This document shows, in pieces, positions 26,453-35,344 of a stretch of DNA of 64,000 bases. The translations under genes were made by a program, and so were the position numbers. The notes beneath the pieces were generated by a model that did not search any database, was not told the DNA's origin, and was given only the letters and a program-made list of their open reading frames with translations. The stretch spans positions 1,240,001 through 1,304,000 of the forward strand of contig NZ_LRPC01000001.1 of the NCBI RefSeq assembly GCF_001592965.1. The letters are read 5' to 3'. Every line of letters starts with the position of its first letter. The stretch's first letter is position 1. This DNA comes from Roseivirga spongicola (GTDB lineage: Bacteria > Bacteroidota > Bacteroidia > Cytophagales > Cyclobacteriaceae).

Positions 26453-28362
26453 CGATTGCTGATGGCCTTAAGTACCTTCTTGTTTATTTTAATTTTGGCG
26501 GAATCTCTTAGTTCTTCTATCCATTGGCTATCCAATTCTTCCTGATAGTCTGACATAACAATTCCTTTTATCTCATTGAGCTGCTGTGGCCCTTCGGGTA
26601 AAATATTTTGCACCAAACAGTAAGCATTTAAACTTGATGGTTCAAACCACTTTCCTATCTGAGGTTTTCCCATTTCAAAATTAGCTAAATCACTTACCAA
26701 TAGAGTTCTTTTAGCAAAATTTAACTCCTCAGTTTTAGAATCTCCCATTTCTTTTGAAATGTATGGTTTGGCTCTCGGTAAGGAATCTAAAGGAATGGAT
26801 AGTTCAGAAAGTTCACTTCTGAGTTGTTCCGATTTGTTATTTGTGCACAGACATTCTACTCTTTCACCCTCGACATACTGATTGAGATGATTCTGATAGT
26901 ATGATTGAAGGCCGAGACTATCTTGGGCAGCTTTATCCCATACTTTTCTTTGCATTACCTCAAAAAGAAGAAGTCCTTCTTCGTACTCATTCATAAGAAA
27001 TCCGAACTCTGGGTATTTCTCTGGTGCAATAGAATCTTCGTAAGCTATAACGTAGTCTTTCTCGAACTTTCGGTAGAATTCTATAAGCTGAGGCCTGGTG
27101 TACTTTATGTTGAATCCAGGAAGAGACTCTAAAAAGGCGCTTGTTTTCACTTGGTTTTGCCCATGAGTGAAGATTACCCTCTCTTTTAGCTCACTTTCAT
27201 AGGCTGTACTTCTGCTGGCTTGACTTATTTCATGGATAATACTGTTAAGACTTTCTGCATCTTGGCTGAAGTTGTTTTCCTCCTTGAGCTTTTTTAGCAA
27301 AGCCTCTTCTGCCAGATTATTTCTTCCCATCCGCTTAAGGAGTTGAGCAATTTCGGTTTTCTTTATTTCATAAGGCTCTAAGGGCTGTAAACCTTCTAGT
27401 TTTACAATGTGCCAACCAAATTGAGTTTCTTTAGGCTTGGTATATTCTCCTACTGTATCTATTGCGTGGGCAATATCTAGAAAGTCATCTGGAAGCTGCT
27501 TTATACCTGCCCAAGGCAAAGATCCATCATTGTGTTTTGTTCCATTATCATCAGAGAATTGGCTAACCATAGTGCTCCAGTCACCACCGTTTTTAAGTGA
27601 GTCATAGACCATTTGAGCACGCTGAAATGCTTCCTCTCGCCCTCTTTGTTTAGTGAAGAAGATGTGGGAGGTCTTTATTTTACCTCTATTTTGGCGTTTA
27701 TCATTAACGAATATAAGGTGGTAGCCAAAGCTAGATCTGACAATATCAGAAACTCTGCCCGGTGCAGTTTTGTATGCTCCTTCTTCAAAAGGAGCCACCA
27801 TGTGCATAGCTGTGAACCAACCTAAATTCTCTCCATTCCTTGCACTACCGTCTTGAGAGAATCTTCTGGCCATTTCTTCAAATTCTTGTTTGGAGCCTAT
27901 GGTTTGTTTAAGGCTATCTAAAAAATTATAAGCCTTTAGAGTGTCGTTAGGAGAAGCCGTTGCATCTAGCTTGAGTAGGATGTGAGATGCATTTATATCG
28001 CTCTGCATGCGAGCGTAAATCTCTCTTAACAGAGTTTCTTCGGCACTGTCATCTTCCAAATACGGCTTTCTTATTTGAGATATGTAGCCCTCCAATTCAT
28101 TCTGAAATACCAAAGACGTGTCTAAACCTAATCTACGTGCTGCTCTTACCTTAAGCTTGAAATTAATGAATTGATTAAGGTAGGCTTCAAGTGAGTCTCT
28201 ATTGATGGGTTCATTTTCTTTTCTGTTCTTTTTAAAAGCATAAAGGAACTCATCTTGACCAATTGCTTCACCATCTATTGTAGCTACTACCTGAGCACTA
28301 GAAAAGTTGGCTAGGGATAAAAAGGAGGCTAAAAGTATGACTCCGAAAACTGAAGTTTTCAT
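26449..28362 (-). CDS. peptidyl-prolyl isomerase with tandem parvulin domains
   Basis: The 637-residue exported protein has a signal peptide (MKTSVFGVILLASFLSLANF, cut after SSAQ) followed by a SurA-like helix bundle (VVATIDGEAIGQDEFLYAFK). Parvulin domain one includes ASHILLKLD, DGSARNGENLGWF and SSFGYHLIFV. Parvulin domain two includes TSHIFFTKQ, HNDGSLPWAG and TQFGWHIVKLE. A long C-terminal region has no recognised domain. It likely assists folding of outer-membrane or type IX-secreted proteins. Only five bases separate it from the RsbW-like gene upstream. Confidence 0.9.
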   Translation of the reverse strand: MKTSVFGVILLASFLSLANFSSAQVVATIDGEAIGQDEFLYAFKKNRKENEPINRDSLEAYLNQFINFKLKVRAARRLGLDTSLVFQNELEGYISQIRKPYLEDDSAEETLLREIYARMQSDINASHILLKLDATASPNDTLKAYNFLDSLKQTIGSKQEFEEMARRFSQDGSARNGENLGWFTAMHMVAPFEEGAYKTAPGRVSDIVRSSFGYHLIFVNDKRQNRGKIKTSHIFFTKQRGREEAFQRAQMVYDSLKNGGDWSTMVSQFSDDNGTKHNDGSLPWAGIKQLPDDFLDIAHAIDTVGEYTKPKETQFGWHIVKLEGLQPLEPYEIKKTEIAQLLKRMGRNNLAEEALLKKLKEENNFSQDAESLNSIIHEISQASRSTAYESELKERVIFTHGQNQVKTSAFLESLPGFNIKYTRPQLIEFYRKFEKDYVIAYEDSIAPEKYPEFGFLMNEYEEGLLLFEVMQRKVWDKAAQDSLGLQSYYQNHLNQYVEGERVECLCTNNKSEQLRSELSELSIPLDSLPRAKPYISKEMGDSKTEELNFAKRTLLVSDLANFEMGKPQIGKWFEPSSLNAYCLVQNILPEGPQQLNEIKGIVMSDYQEELDSQWIEELRDSAKIKINKKVLKAISNR

Positions 28363-28367
28363 TACTG

Positions 28368-28781
28368 TTATGCATCAATTTTTTTGAACAATCTTAAAGT
28401 ATTTCCCTCAGGAGAGGTTTTTAGTTCAATATTATCCATGATTTTCTTTACTAGCATAATTCCAATGCCGCCTTTATTCTTCTTTTTAATGAGGTCCTCA
28501 ATGTTAGGTTCGTCATAATTGATTATGTCGAACCCATCACCACGGTCTACTATCTCAAAGTAAACTCCATCTGAAGAAAAGCTGATGTCTAACCTAACGC
28601 TTTCTAAAGGGTTAGACTGCAAACCGTGAATGATAATATTTGCACAAATTTCATCTACGGCCAAGACCATCATGTTGGTTTCAATCTCCGGAATGTCGTG
28701 AGAATTCAACACTTCGGTGACGAACTTACGCATGAGCCTAAGCTTGTTTTTACTGCTCGGTATGTCGAAACTATATGCCAT
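28368..28781 (-). CDS. RsbW-like anti-sigma factor/serine kinase (HATPase_c_2)
   Basis: At 137 residues this is a compact GHKL ATPase with N box DEICANIIIHG, G1 DRGDGFD and G2 KGGIGIMLVKK. Such proteins phosphorylate a STAS antagonist and bind a sigma factor or another target. It overlaps the STAS gene by 11 bases and sits with a SpoIIE-type phosphatase gene, completing an RsbU-RsbV-RsbW type partner-switch module. No sigma factor gene lies nearby, so the target is unknown. Confidence 0.9.
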   Translation of the reverse strand: MAYSFDIPSSKNKLRLMRKFVTEVLNSHDIPEIETNMMVLAVDEICANIIIHGLQSNPLESVRLDISFSSDGVYFEIVDRGDGFDIINYDEPNIEDLIKKKNKGGIGIMLVKKIMDNIELKTSPEGNTLRLFKKIDA

Positions 28782-29115
28782 TGAATGCCTGTAGAGCTTC
28801 TTCTTTATTTTCTTTTATTGTTAGTAGTTGGTCTAACCCTAAGATTCCGAATACTTTCAAAACTTTATCGGATAGCCCAAAAAGTATAAAGTTGATTGAG
28901 TTGGATGATATCTCTTCTATGTAGGACATGAATACGCCAAGCCCTGCTGAAGATATATAGTTAAGATTGGTGCAGTCGATTAATATGGTTTGGTGACCTT
29001 CATCAAATGCGTCTCTAATGGCTTTGTCCAGGTTTATTGCCGAGCTCGCATCTGCTTCTCCTTCTACGGATAGTTGCAGGTAATTGTTGTGCTGCTCTTT
29101 TTTAATCTCAATCAT
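28771..29115 (-). CDS. STAS-domain anti-sigma factor antagonist (RsbV-like)
   Basis: ATG 29115 gives 114 residues; an upstream GTG at 29139 that overlaps the previous stop (GTGA) is the alternative. LSVEGEADASSAINLDKAI begins the STAS fold, and NLNYISSAGLGVFMSYI carries the conserved phosphorylatable Ser before the AGLG turn. It should be phosphorylated by the RsbW-like kinase and dephosphorylated by the SpoIIE-type phosphatase encoded next to it. Confidence 0.9.
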   Translation of the reverse strand: MIEIKKEQHNNYLQLSVEGEADASSAINLDKAIRDAFDEGHQTILIDCTNLNYISSAGLGVFMSYIEEISSNSINFILFGLSDKVLKVFGILGLDQLLTIKENKEEALQAFNGI

Positions 29116-29135
29116 CTCTCTTTTACTTACGTAAT

Positions 29136-31208
29136 TCACTTAAACTTGATCACCACCATGGTGTAGTCATCGTTCAAATCTTTTGTTCCGCAAAACTCAT
29201 AGAGCTTGCTTATAAATATTTTCTGGATCATCACGGGGTCGTAATGAGCATTTTTCTCTAATAGAGATTTCATTCTATCGAATCCAAACTCTTCTCCTTC
29301 AGCATTACTAGCTTCAGAAATACCATCGGTATAAAGCACTAGAATGTCGTCTTTATCGAACTCTAATTCATTCACATGAATGAATTTCTTAAAGCTGTCA
29401 TTTCTCAGAATACCCAAGCCAAGCCCTTTATTTTGAAAGTACTCCGCAGTTTTGTTACTATTATCGTAATATAATGTGGGGCAATGACCTGCTCTGGCAA
29501 ACTCTAGTTTCTTGCTCTTGGTATCTAGAATAAAATAGGTGAGAGTAATGAAAGAAGTTCTTTCCAAACATTGACTCAACGCCTTGTTGGCTCGAAATAA
29601 AAATTCATCGGAGCTTAAATCCATTTGAGCCAAAGACTGAAAGATTCCCTTCATTTGGCTCATGTGGAAAGCAGCCGAGGTGCCTTTTCCTGAAACATCG
29701 CCAATTACAATAGCAAACCTGTGGTCGCTCAGTTTAAAGGTGTCATAATAATCTCCACCAACTTCTGCTGCTGCTATGGTAAAGGCATGTATGCTGAATC
29801 TATCGTCATGATCTAGCGCATCGGGCAATAACGCGCGCTGCACTCTTTTGGCAATGTCTAGTTCCTCTTTGTATCGCTCATTTGAAATGGCTTCACCCAT
29901 CAGCTTAAAGTTCTCAATAGAAACACTTGCTTGGCTGGCAAAGGTGTTGATGATGTTGATCATCTCTTTATTGAAGCCGTCACTTACCTCATTGAGCAAA
30001 TACATGAAGCCACTTACCTTGTTCTGCACGGTTAGCGGTACAACAAACACTGATTTGAAATTGGAGCGCTTAAGGGTTACTAAAACCCTATCAGTTTCTG
30101 AGTTGGAGCTGCTCAAAGGGTTTTTCATAACCGTGCGACTCTTACTGCTGAAAATCTGCTCTTTGATTTTATTAATGCTCTCTCTACTGATGTTTTTGTT
30201 GATGAATTGTGTGCTATTTTCATCTTTGTTGACTTCAATCCAGCCGGCATCGGCATATACCGCATTCATGGAAGAAGTAAGGAGAATGTCGAAAATTTGT
30301 TCTTCACTTTCTCCTGTCTGAATAGACTGGCTAAGCCGTTGAAAGTTGATGGCTTCTTCCATCTTTCTTTCGAAAACGGATGAGGTAGGTAGGTTAAAGA
30401 GAATAACCAAAAGTGAGAATACACTATAGAAGAGTAGGAAAGTGAAGAGAATTATGGTGAAGAGACTGTCTATAGGACTAAAGAAAGTGGCAGCCTCTTC
30501 TGGTGTAACGTACAATTCTGCAAAGAAGTAAAATACGTAAATGGTAATGAGTATGATAAGTAGAATAGACTTCCACTTTTGTTTAAAGTTGAGGTAGGCA
30601 ACCCATTTAAGATTTCCGGAAAGCGTAATGGCCATTAAGGTCATTACTGCAAAAACAATTTCGAATACGAGACTGCCTTGAAGGGTATAGCCTGTTAGGT
30701 TAAAGAAGATTGAGGCAATTACTAGCCACTCAAAGGTATTCCAATAGACTATGAGTCTTCGAGACTTTTGATATAAGATGAGTTTCTTCCAAATGGTAAA
30801 TGTTGAAATCAGGAAGATGGAGATAATAGCTTGGTTAACGCCAAGGGTAAAGATTCTGAGAAACTCATTTTGCCCTAATGCCGAATCTCCAATACTGGAA
30901 TAGAATAGTTTAAAGAATAGGGAGATAATGGTGGTAACTAAACCTGTAGCGAATACCCGCCACAGAAGGTCTACGAAATTACTTCCATCTTCTTCACGAA
31001 TGCGTATTCTGTAGTATATGACCACAAAAACAAAGAAGAAGTCCATTAAAAGAATAGGGACTTCTCTAGTAATGCCAAGGTCTACTCCGCTTTTGAGAGC
31101 TAGTAGTTGGAGCACATCAATAAGCGATACAATGAGCCATAGCAGTATGGCCAGTACCATACTGAGTCTCATGTAGAACTTCGGTGTAAGTTTAAAGCTT
31201 TTTGACAT
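29136..31208 (-). CDS. membrane-bound SpoIIE-type (PP2C) serine phosphatase with GAF domain
   Basis: The 690-residue protein has about seven or eight N-terminal hydrophobic segments (to roughly residue 270) and a GAF-like domain (about 290-440). A short linker then leads to a C-terminal PPM/SpoIIE phosphatase domain with the metal-binding acidic residues in GGDYYDTF, VIGDVSGKGTSAAFHMSQ, LYTDGISEAS and NDDYTMVVIKF. It resembles RsbU/IcfG-type phosphatases that reset the STAS antagonist in response to a membrane or small-molecule signal. It heads the RsbUVW-chaperone-MoxR operon; aspS ends 50 bases upstream and may be co-transcribed. Confidence 0.92.
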   Translation of the reverse strand: MSKSFKLTPKFYMRLSMVLAILLWLIVSLIDVLQLLALKSGVDLGITREVPILLMDFFFVFVVIYYRIRIREEDGSNFVDLLWRVFATGLVTTIISLFFKLFYSSIGDSALGQNEFLRIFTLGVNQAIISIFLISTFTIWKKLILYQKSRRLIVYWNTFEWLVIASIFFNLTGYTLQGSLVFEIVFAVMTLMAITLSGNLKWVAYLNFKQKWKSILLIILITIYVFYFFAELYVTPEEAATFFSPIDSLFTIILFTFLLFYSVFSLLVILFNLPTSSVFERKMEEAINFQRLSQSIQTGESEEQIFDILLTSSMNAVYADAGWIEVNKDENSTQFINKNISRESINKIKEQIFSSKSRTVMKNPLSSSNSETDRVLVTLKRSNFKSVFVVPLTVQNKVSGFMYLLNEVSDGFNKEMINIINTFASQASVSIENFKLMGEAISNERYKEELDIAKRVQRALLPDALDHDDRFSIHAFTIAAAEVGGDYYDTFKLSDHRFAIVIGDVSGKGTSAAFHMSQMKGIFQSLAQMDLSSDEFLFRANKALSQCLERTSFITLTYFILDTKSKKLEFARAGHCPTLYYDNSNKTAEYFQNKGLGLGILRNDSFKKFIHVNELEFDKDDILVLYTDGISEASNAEGEEFGFDRMKSLLEKNAHYDPVMIQKIFISKLYEFCGTKDLNDDYTMVVIKFK

Positions 31209-31258
31209 GTTCGGCCGAAGTTACAAATTAAACCTTTCGGTTAATATTTGTAAAGTTC

Positions 31259-33004
31259 TTAGCGTAAACGCAAGCCTAGCTCAACTAATTGCTCATCGGC
31301 AACTTCAGAAGGTGAGTCTATCATTACATCTCTGCCAGAAGTATTTTTCGGGAAGGCAATGTAGTCTCTAATTGTTTCTGAACCACCAAACATAGCGCAA
31401 AGTCTATCGAAGCCGAAGGCAATACCGCCATGTGGAGGTGCTCCAAACTCAAAGGCATCCATTAAGAAACCAAACTGAGCTTTTGCTTCTTCATCGCTAA
31501 AACCTAGGTGTTTGAACATTAATTGCTGAGTAGCCTTATCATGAATTCTGATAGAACCACCTCCAATTTCAACACCATTAATAACCAAGTCGTAAGCATT
31601 GGCTCGTACACTTCCTGGGTCAGTATCTAATTTCTTGATGTCTTCCTTCAACGGAGAAGTGAAAGGATGGTGCATGGCATGGAACCTTTGGGTTTCTTCA
31701 TCCCACTCCAATAACGGGAAGTCTACTACCCAAAGAGGCTTGAATTCATTTGGGTTTCTTAGGCCAAGTTCAGAACCCATATGCAAACGAAGCTCATTCA
31801 TTTGCTTTCTGGTAGAATTGGTGTTGCCTGAAAGCACAAGCATTAAGTCACCAGCTTCTGCTCCAGCTTTTTGAGCCCATTCTGCTAAGTTTTCCTGAGT
31901 ATAGAACTTGTCTACAGAAGATTTGAATGTTCCGTCTGCATTGCATTTCACATATACCAAACCTTTGGCGCCAATTTGCGGACGTTTAACAAAATCGGTA
32001 AGTGCATCGAGTTGCTTTCTGGTGTATTCAGCACAGCCTTTCGCACAAATTCCGACAACTAATTCTGCCTGATCGAAAACGTTGAAGCCTTTGTTTTGGG
32101 CTACATCGTTCAACTCAACGAATTCCATTCCGAAACGAACATCTGGCTTGTCGCTACCATATTTGCTCATGGCATCGGCATAGCTCATTCTTGGGAATTG
32201 GCCTAGCTCTACCTCTTTAATAGAGCTGAACAAATGACGAGTCATCCCTTCGAAAGTGTCAAGCACATCGTCTCTATCAACAAAAGACATTTCACAGTCA
32301 ATCTGTGTGAATTCTGGCTGACGGTCTGCTCTTAAGTCTTCATCTCTGAAACACTTCACAATTTGGAAGTACCTATCGAAGCCAGAAACCATTAGCAGCT
32401 GCTTAAAGGTCTGTGGCGACTGTGGAAGAGCATAAAACTCTCCTGGGTTAATTCTGGAAGGAACTACAAAGTCTCTTGCCCCTTCTGGAGTAGATTTGAT
32501 TAAGACAGGCGTTTCAACTTCAACAAATTGCTGATTTGAAAGGTAATTTCTGACAGCAATGGCCAACTGACTCCTTAATTCTAACTTTCTTCTTACTGTA
32601 CCTCTTCTTAGGTCGAGGTAGCGGTACTTCATTCTTAAGTCTTCACCACCATCTGTCTCATCTTCAATTACAAAAGGAGGGGTTTTGGCGGCATTTAGAA
32701 TGGTGAGTTCTTCAACATCTATTTCGATAGAACCAGTAGGTATTTTGTCATTTTTCGCATAGCGTTCAACCACTTTACCTTTTACCTGAATAACAAATTC
32801 TCGGCCTAGCTTTCGCGCAGTTTCAATGGCTTCTGCTTTGGTTCTACCTTCTTCAAAGGTGAGCTGAGTAATTCCATAACGATCTCTTAAGTCTACCCAC
32901 ATAAGGCCTCCTTTGTCGCGAATTTTTTGAACCCAACCGGAAAGGGTCACCTCTTGTCCTACATGATCTTCTCTAAGCTCTCCGCAGTTGTGTGATCTCA
33001 GCAT
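31259..33004 (-). CDS. aspS: aspartyl-tRNA synthetase
   Basis: This 581-residue class IIb synthetase has an OB-fold anticodon-binding domain at the N-terminus ([20 protein letters not shown]), motif 1 and the flipping-loop region, and motif 2 [18 protein letters not shown]. The large bacterial GAD insertion follows, then motif 3 [15 protein letters not shown]. The GAD insertion marks the bacterial type. It is divergent from tadA; the 79 bases between their starts hold both promoters but no exact -7 consensus. Confidence 0.97.
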   Translation of the reverse strand: MLRSHNCGELREDHVGQEVTLSGWVQKIRDKGGLMWVDLRDRYGITQLTFEEGRTKAEAIETARKLGREFVIQVKGKVVERYAKNDKIPTGSIEIDVEELTILNAAKTPPFVIEDETDGGEDLRMKYRYLDLRRGTVRRKLELRSQLAIAVRNYLSNQQFVEVETPVLIKSTPEGARDFVVPSRINPGEFYALPQSPQTFKQLLMVSGFDRYFQIVKCFRDEDLRADRQPEFTQIDCEMSFVDRDDVLDTFEGMTRHLFSSIKEVELGQFPRMSYADAMSKYGSDKPDVRFGMEFVELNDVAQNKGFNVFDQAELVVGICAKGCAEYTRKQLDALTDFVKRPQIGAKGLVYVKCNADGTFKSSVDKFYTQENLAEWAQKAGAEAGDLMLVLSGNTNSTRKQMNELRLHMGSELGLRNPNEFKPLWVVDFPLLEWDEETQRFHAMHHPFTSPLKEDIKKLDTDPGSVRANAYDLVINGVEIGGGSIRIHDKATQQLMFKHLGFSDEEAKAQFGFLMDAFEFGAPPHGGIAFGFDRLCAMFGGSETIRDYIAFPKNTSGRDVMIDSPSEVADEQLVELGLRLR

Positions 33005-33083
33005 ACTCTTGTCTTAAAAATGAGTGGTAAATTTAGTAATAGTTTTAGCAATTGGGCTTAATATTGAACTGAAAACAAATTCT

Positions 33084-33530
33084 ATGAGTCTCAGTATTCA
33101 TTCAGACGAACACTATATGAAACAAGCCCTCAAACAGGCAGAAATGGCCTATGAAAAGGGGGAGGTTCCTGTGGGTGCGGTAGTGGTTGTGGAAAATACA
33201 ATAATTGCTAAGTCGCATAACATGACTGAGCAACTCACTGATGTGACAGCTCATGCAGAAATGTTGGCCATTACAGCGGCCTTCGATGCCATTGGCGGAA
33301 AATACCTGAATGAGTGTACTTTATATGTTACCTTAGAACCATGTGTGATGTGCGCAGGAGCTTTATTTTGGGCTCAGTTAGGAAGATTGGTGTATGCTGC
33401 GGAAGACCCCAAAAGAGGCTTTTCGCTTCATCCTAAAAAAATCTTGCATCCACGAACAGAAACAGACCATGGCTTGTTAAAAAGCCAAAGCGAAGAACTG
33501 TTGAGGCAGTTTTTTGCTAGGCTTAGATAA
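33084..33530 (+). CDS. tadA: tRNA-specific adenosine deaminase
   Basis: ATG 33084 gives 148 residues of a CDA-fold deaminase; an upstream in-frame GTG at 33024 would add 20 residues unlike the family. The zinc and proton-shuttle motifs are HAE at 57-59 and PCVMC at 86-90. GRLVYAAEDPKRG and the C-terminal LLRQFFARLR fit TadA rather than cytosine or guanine deaminases. It converts A34 to inosine in tRNA-Arg(ACG). It is followed closely by the superoxide dismutase gene. Confidence 0.93.
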   Translation: MSLSIHSDEHYMKQALKQAEMAYEKGEVPVGAVVVVENTIIAKSHNMTEQLTDVTAHAEMLAITAAFDAIGGKYLNECTLYVTLEPCVMCAGALFWAQLGRLVYAAEDPKRGFSLHPKKILHPRTETDHGLLKSQSEELLRQFFARLR

Positions 33531-33568
33531 AAGTCTAATTTTTGTATAATCATAAAATCAGAGAAAAA

Positions 33569-34174
33569 ATGGCATTCGAATTACCAAAATTACCTTATGC
33601 CTATGATGCGCTAGAGCCGCACATAGACGCAAGAACAATGGAGATACATCATAGTAAGCACCACGCAGGTTACACCAGTAAGTTAAATGATGCTATTGCC
33701 GGTACAGAAATGGAAGGTAAGAGTATTGAAGATTTATTGGCAAACCACAGCGATAATGGCGCAGTAAGAAACAATGGTGGTGGGTTCTATAACCACTCTT
33801 TATTCTGGTCTATTATGTCGCCAAATGGTGGTGGTGCTCCTTCAGGAGAATTAGCCGATGCTATCAATGAAGCTTATGGTTCATTCGATGGTTTTAAAGA
33901 TGCTTTCTCTAAGGCAGCTGCTACTAGGTTTGGTTCTGGTTGGGCATGGCTTTGTGTTCACCCAGGAGGAAAGGTAGAAGTTTGTTCTTCTGCCAACCAA
34001 GATAACACCCTAATGCCAAATGTAGGTTGTGGTGGTCACCCAATTCTTGGTTTAGATGTTTGGGAGCACGCATATTACTTGAACTATCAAAATAGAAGAC
34101 CTGATTATATTGAAGCTTTTTTCAATGTTATTAACTGGGAAGAAGTAAGCAAGCGTTACGCTAACGGGAAGTAA
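33569..34174 (+). CDS. Fe/Mn superoxide dismutase, Mn-type signature
   Basis: ATG 33569 gives 201 residues starting [17 protein letters not shown]. Metal ligands are H27, H76, D163 and H167 (the last two in LDVWEHAYY). The Gln of SANQDNTL supplies the second-sphere residue typical of Mn enzymes, and NGGGAP agrees; cambialistic use of Fe cannot be excluded. No signal peptide is present, so it is cytoplasmic. It ends 24 bases before a terminator. Confidence 0.96.
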   Translation: MAFELPKLPYAYDALEPHIDARTMEIHHSKHHAGYTSKLNDAIAGTEMEGKSIEDLLANHSDNGAVRNNGGGFYNHSLFWSIMSPNGGGAPSGELADAINEAYGSFDGFKDAFSKAAATRFGSGWAWLCVHPGGKVEVCSSANQDNTLMPNVGCGGHPILGLDVWEHAYYLNYQNRRPDYIEAFFNVINWEEVSKRYANGK

Positions 34175-34198
34175 TTTCCCCGCTTAAATAAGAGTTGA

Positions 34199-34227
34199 AA
34201 CCCCTGCCGAATAGGTTGGGGTTTTTT
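34199..34227 (+). terminator. intrinsic terminator after superoxide dismutase
   Basis: AACCCC at 34199-34204 pairs with GGGGTT at 34218-34223 and is followed by a run of T. The run overlaps the last bases of the convergent porP/sprF-like gene. Confidence 0.75.
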
Positions 34228-35344
34228 ATCTTTTAGCACATACCCTTTCTGTTTTAACTCGTTTTCTACTGGGCTTTGATGAAAGGCTGAAAGCCAAGCT
34301 TAGAGAAATTTCACTCGATCCGCCAGATTCTCCACTTAATTTTGATATTGGAAAGTCATGACTAAACCCCACTGTTGTGTTTAAGGATAAGTCTACTCCT
34401 ACAATTAAGATTAGTGACTCTTGATTGGTAATGCCTTCTAAATTCTTTGTGGGCATTCCTCTATAATTAATTCCAAGCAGGATTGGCTCCCAGAAATATT
34501 GTAGGCCTAAGTCTAGTTGCGAAAAGTTTCTTTGTTTTTTCCAATTGGCAATGAAAGTCCATGACCTTTCTAAATAATCTGAAGCTGTAGTTCTGGCATC
34601 GCTAGGACCTTTCTTCGATGATAAAACTATCCCTGTCTGAATAGCCATTTTTAGACTTAAATCGTCATTTCCATTTTCTATTATTGACTGATTTGGTTCA
34701 TTTATATGGTGAAAAGCAGTGCCTACCCACCAATCACCTTGATTAGCTCCAATGTTCCTATTTCTACGTCTTTGCTTCTTTCTATAAAGCATACCACCTG
34801 TGGAAAAGCTAACATTCCCTATCTTTTTATCGATCCCTTCTAAGTTTTCTTGAGAGTTAGGGTTGGTTGTTCCTGTAGTTATATCTAGTTGATCACCAAA
34901 AATAAGATTGCTAAAGTTTGCATCCCTTACAAAGTATGACGCTTGGAGGCCTGCTCTGAAATTGAGAGTTTCATTAATCTTTAAACTGTAGGAATAAACT
35001 GTTCCAATGTCAAATGAGATTAAATTTAATAAGTCTTCTTGATGATAATTGAGTATTACTCCTATACTACTATTGTACTTAGGTAAAAAGTGATCGGCAG
35101 ATAATGAGTTTGAAAATAAGGTGCTATTAAGGTTTGTCCATTGTTGTCTGGAATTAAGGTTCAAACTGCCTTTCCCATTTTGTCCTGCTAGTGCTGGGTT
35201 TATATAGATGGGGGCTGAATAGAACTGAGAAAAATGAGGGTCTTGAGCTTTAAGAGTTGAAAAAAGGCCAGCCATACAGGTGGTTATTAGAATACTCCTG
35301 ATAACAAATGTAGGTCGAATTACTTTATTTAGTATTTTCTTCAT
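34226..35344 (-). CDS. PorP/SprF-family type IX secretion system membrane protein
   Basis: The 372-residue protein has a signal peptide (cut after LKAQ) and then DPHFSQFYSAPIYINPALAG, the diagnostic start of the PorP/SprF family, followed by an outer-membrane beta-barrel pattern. SprF-like proteins pair with one giant surface protein and are needed for its secretion and attachment through the type IX system. Here the start overlaps the stop of the SprB-repeat gene by ATGA, so the pair is translationally coupled. A Lys/Arg-rich tail closes the protein. Confidence 0.94.
   Translation of the reverse strand: MKKILNKVIRPTFVIRSILITTCMAGLFSTLKAQDPHFSQFYSAPIYINPALAGQNGKGSLNLNSRQQWTNLNSTLFSNSLSADHFLPKYNSSIGVILNYHQEDLLNLISFDIGTVYSYSLKINETLNFRAGLQASYFVRDANFSNLIFGDQLDITTGTTNPNSQENLEGIDKKIGNVSFSTGGMLYRKKQRRRNRNIGANQGDWWVGTAFHHINEPNQSIIENGNDDLSLKMAIQTGIVLSSKKGPSDARTTASDYLERSWTFIANWKKQRNFSQLDLGLQYFWEPILLGINYRGMPTKNLEGITNQESLILIVGVDLSLNTTVGFSHDFPISKLSGESGGSSEISLSLAFSLSSKPSRKRVKTERVCAKR

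Noticed and set aside
29848-30321. 157-codon plus-strand ORF inside the SpoIIE-type phosphatase gene
   Set aside because: Low-complexity Leu/Ser-rich translation of the opposite strand; the minus frame has GAF and PP2C motifs.
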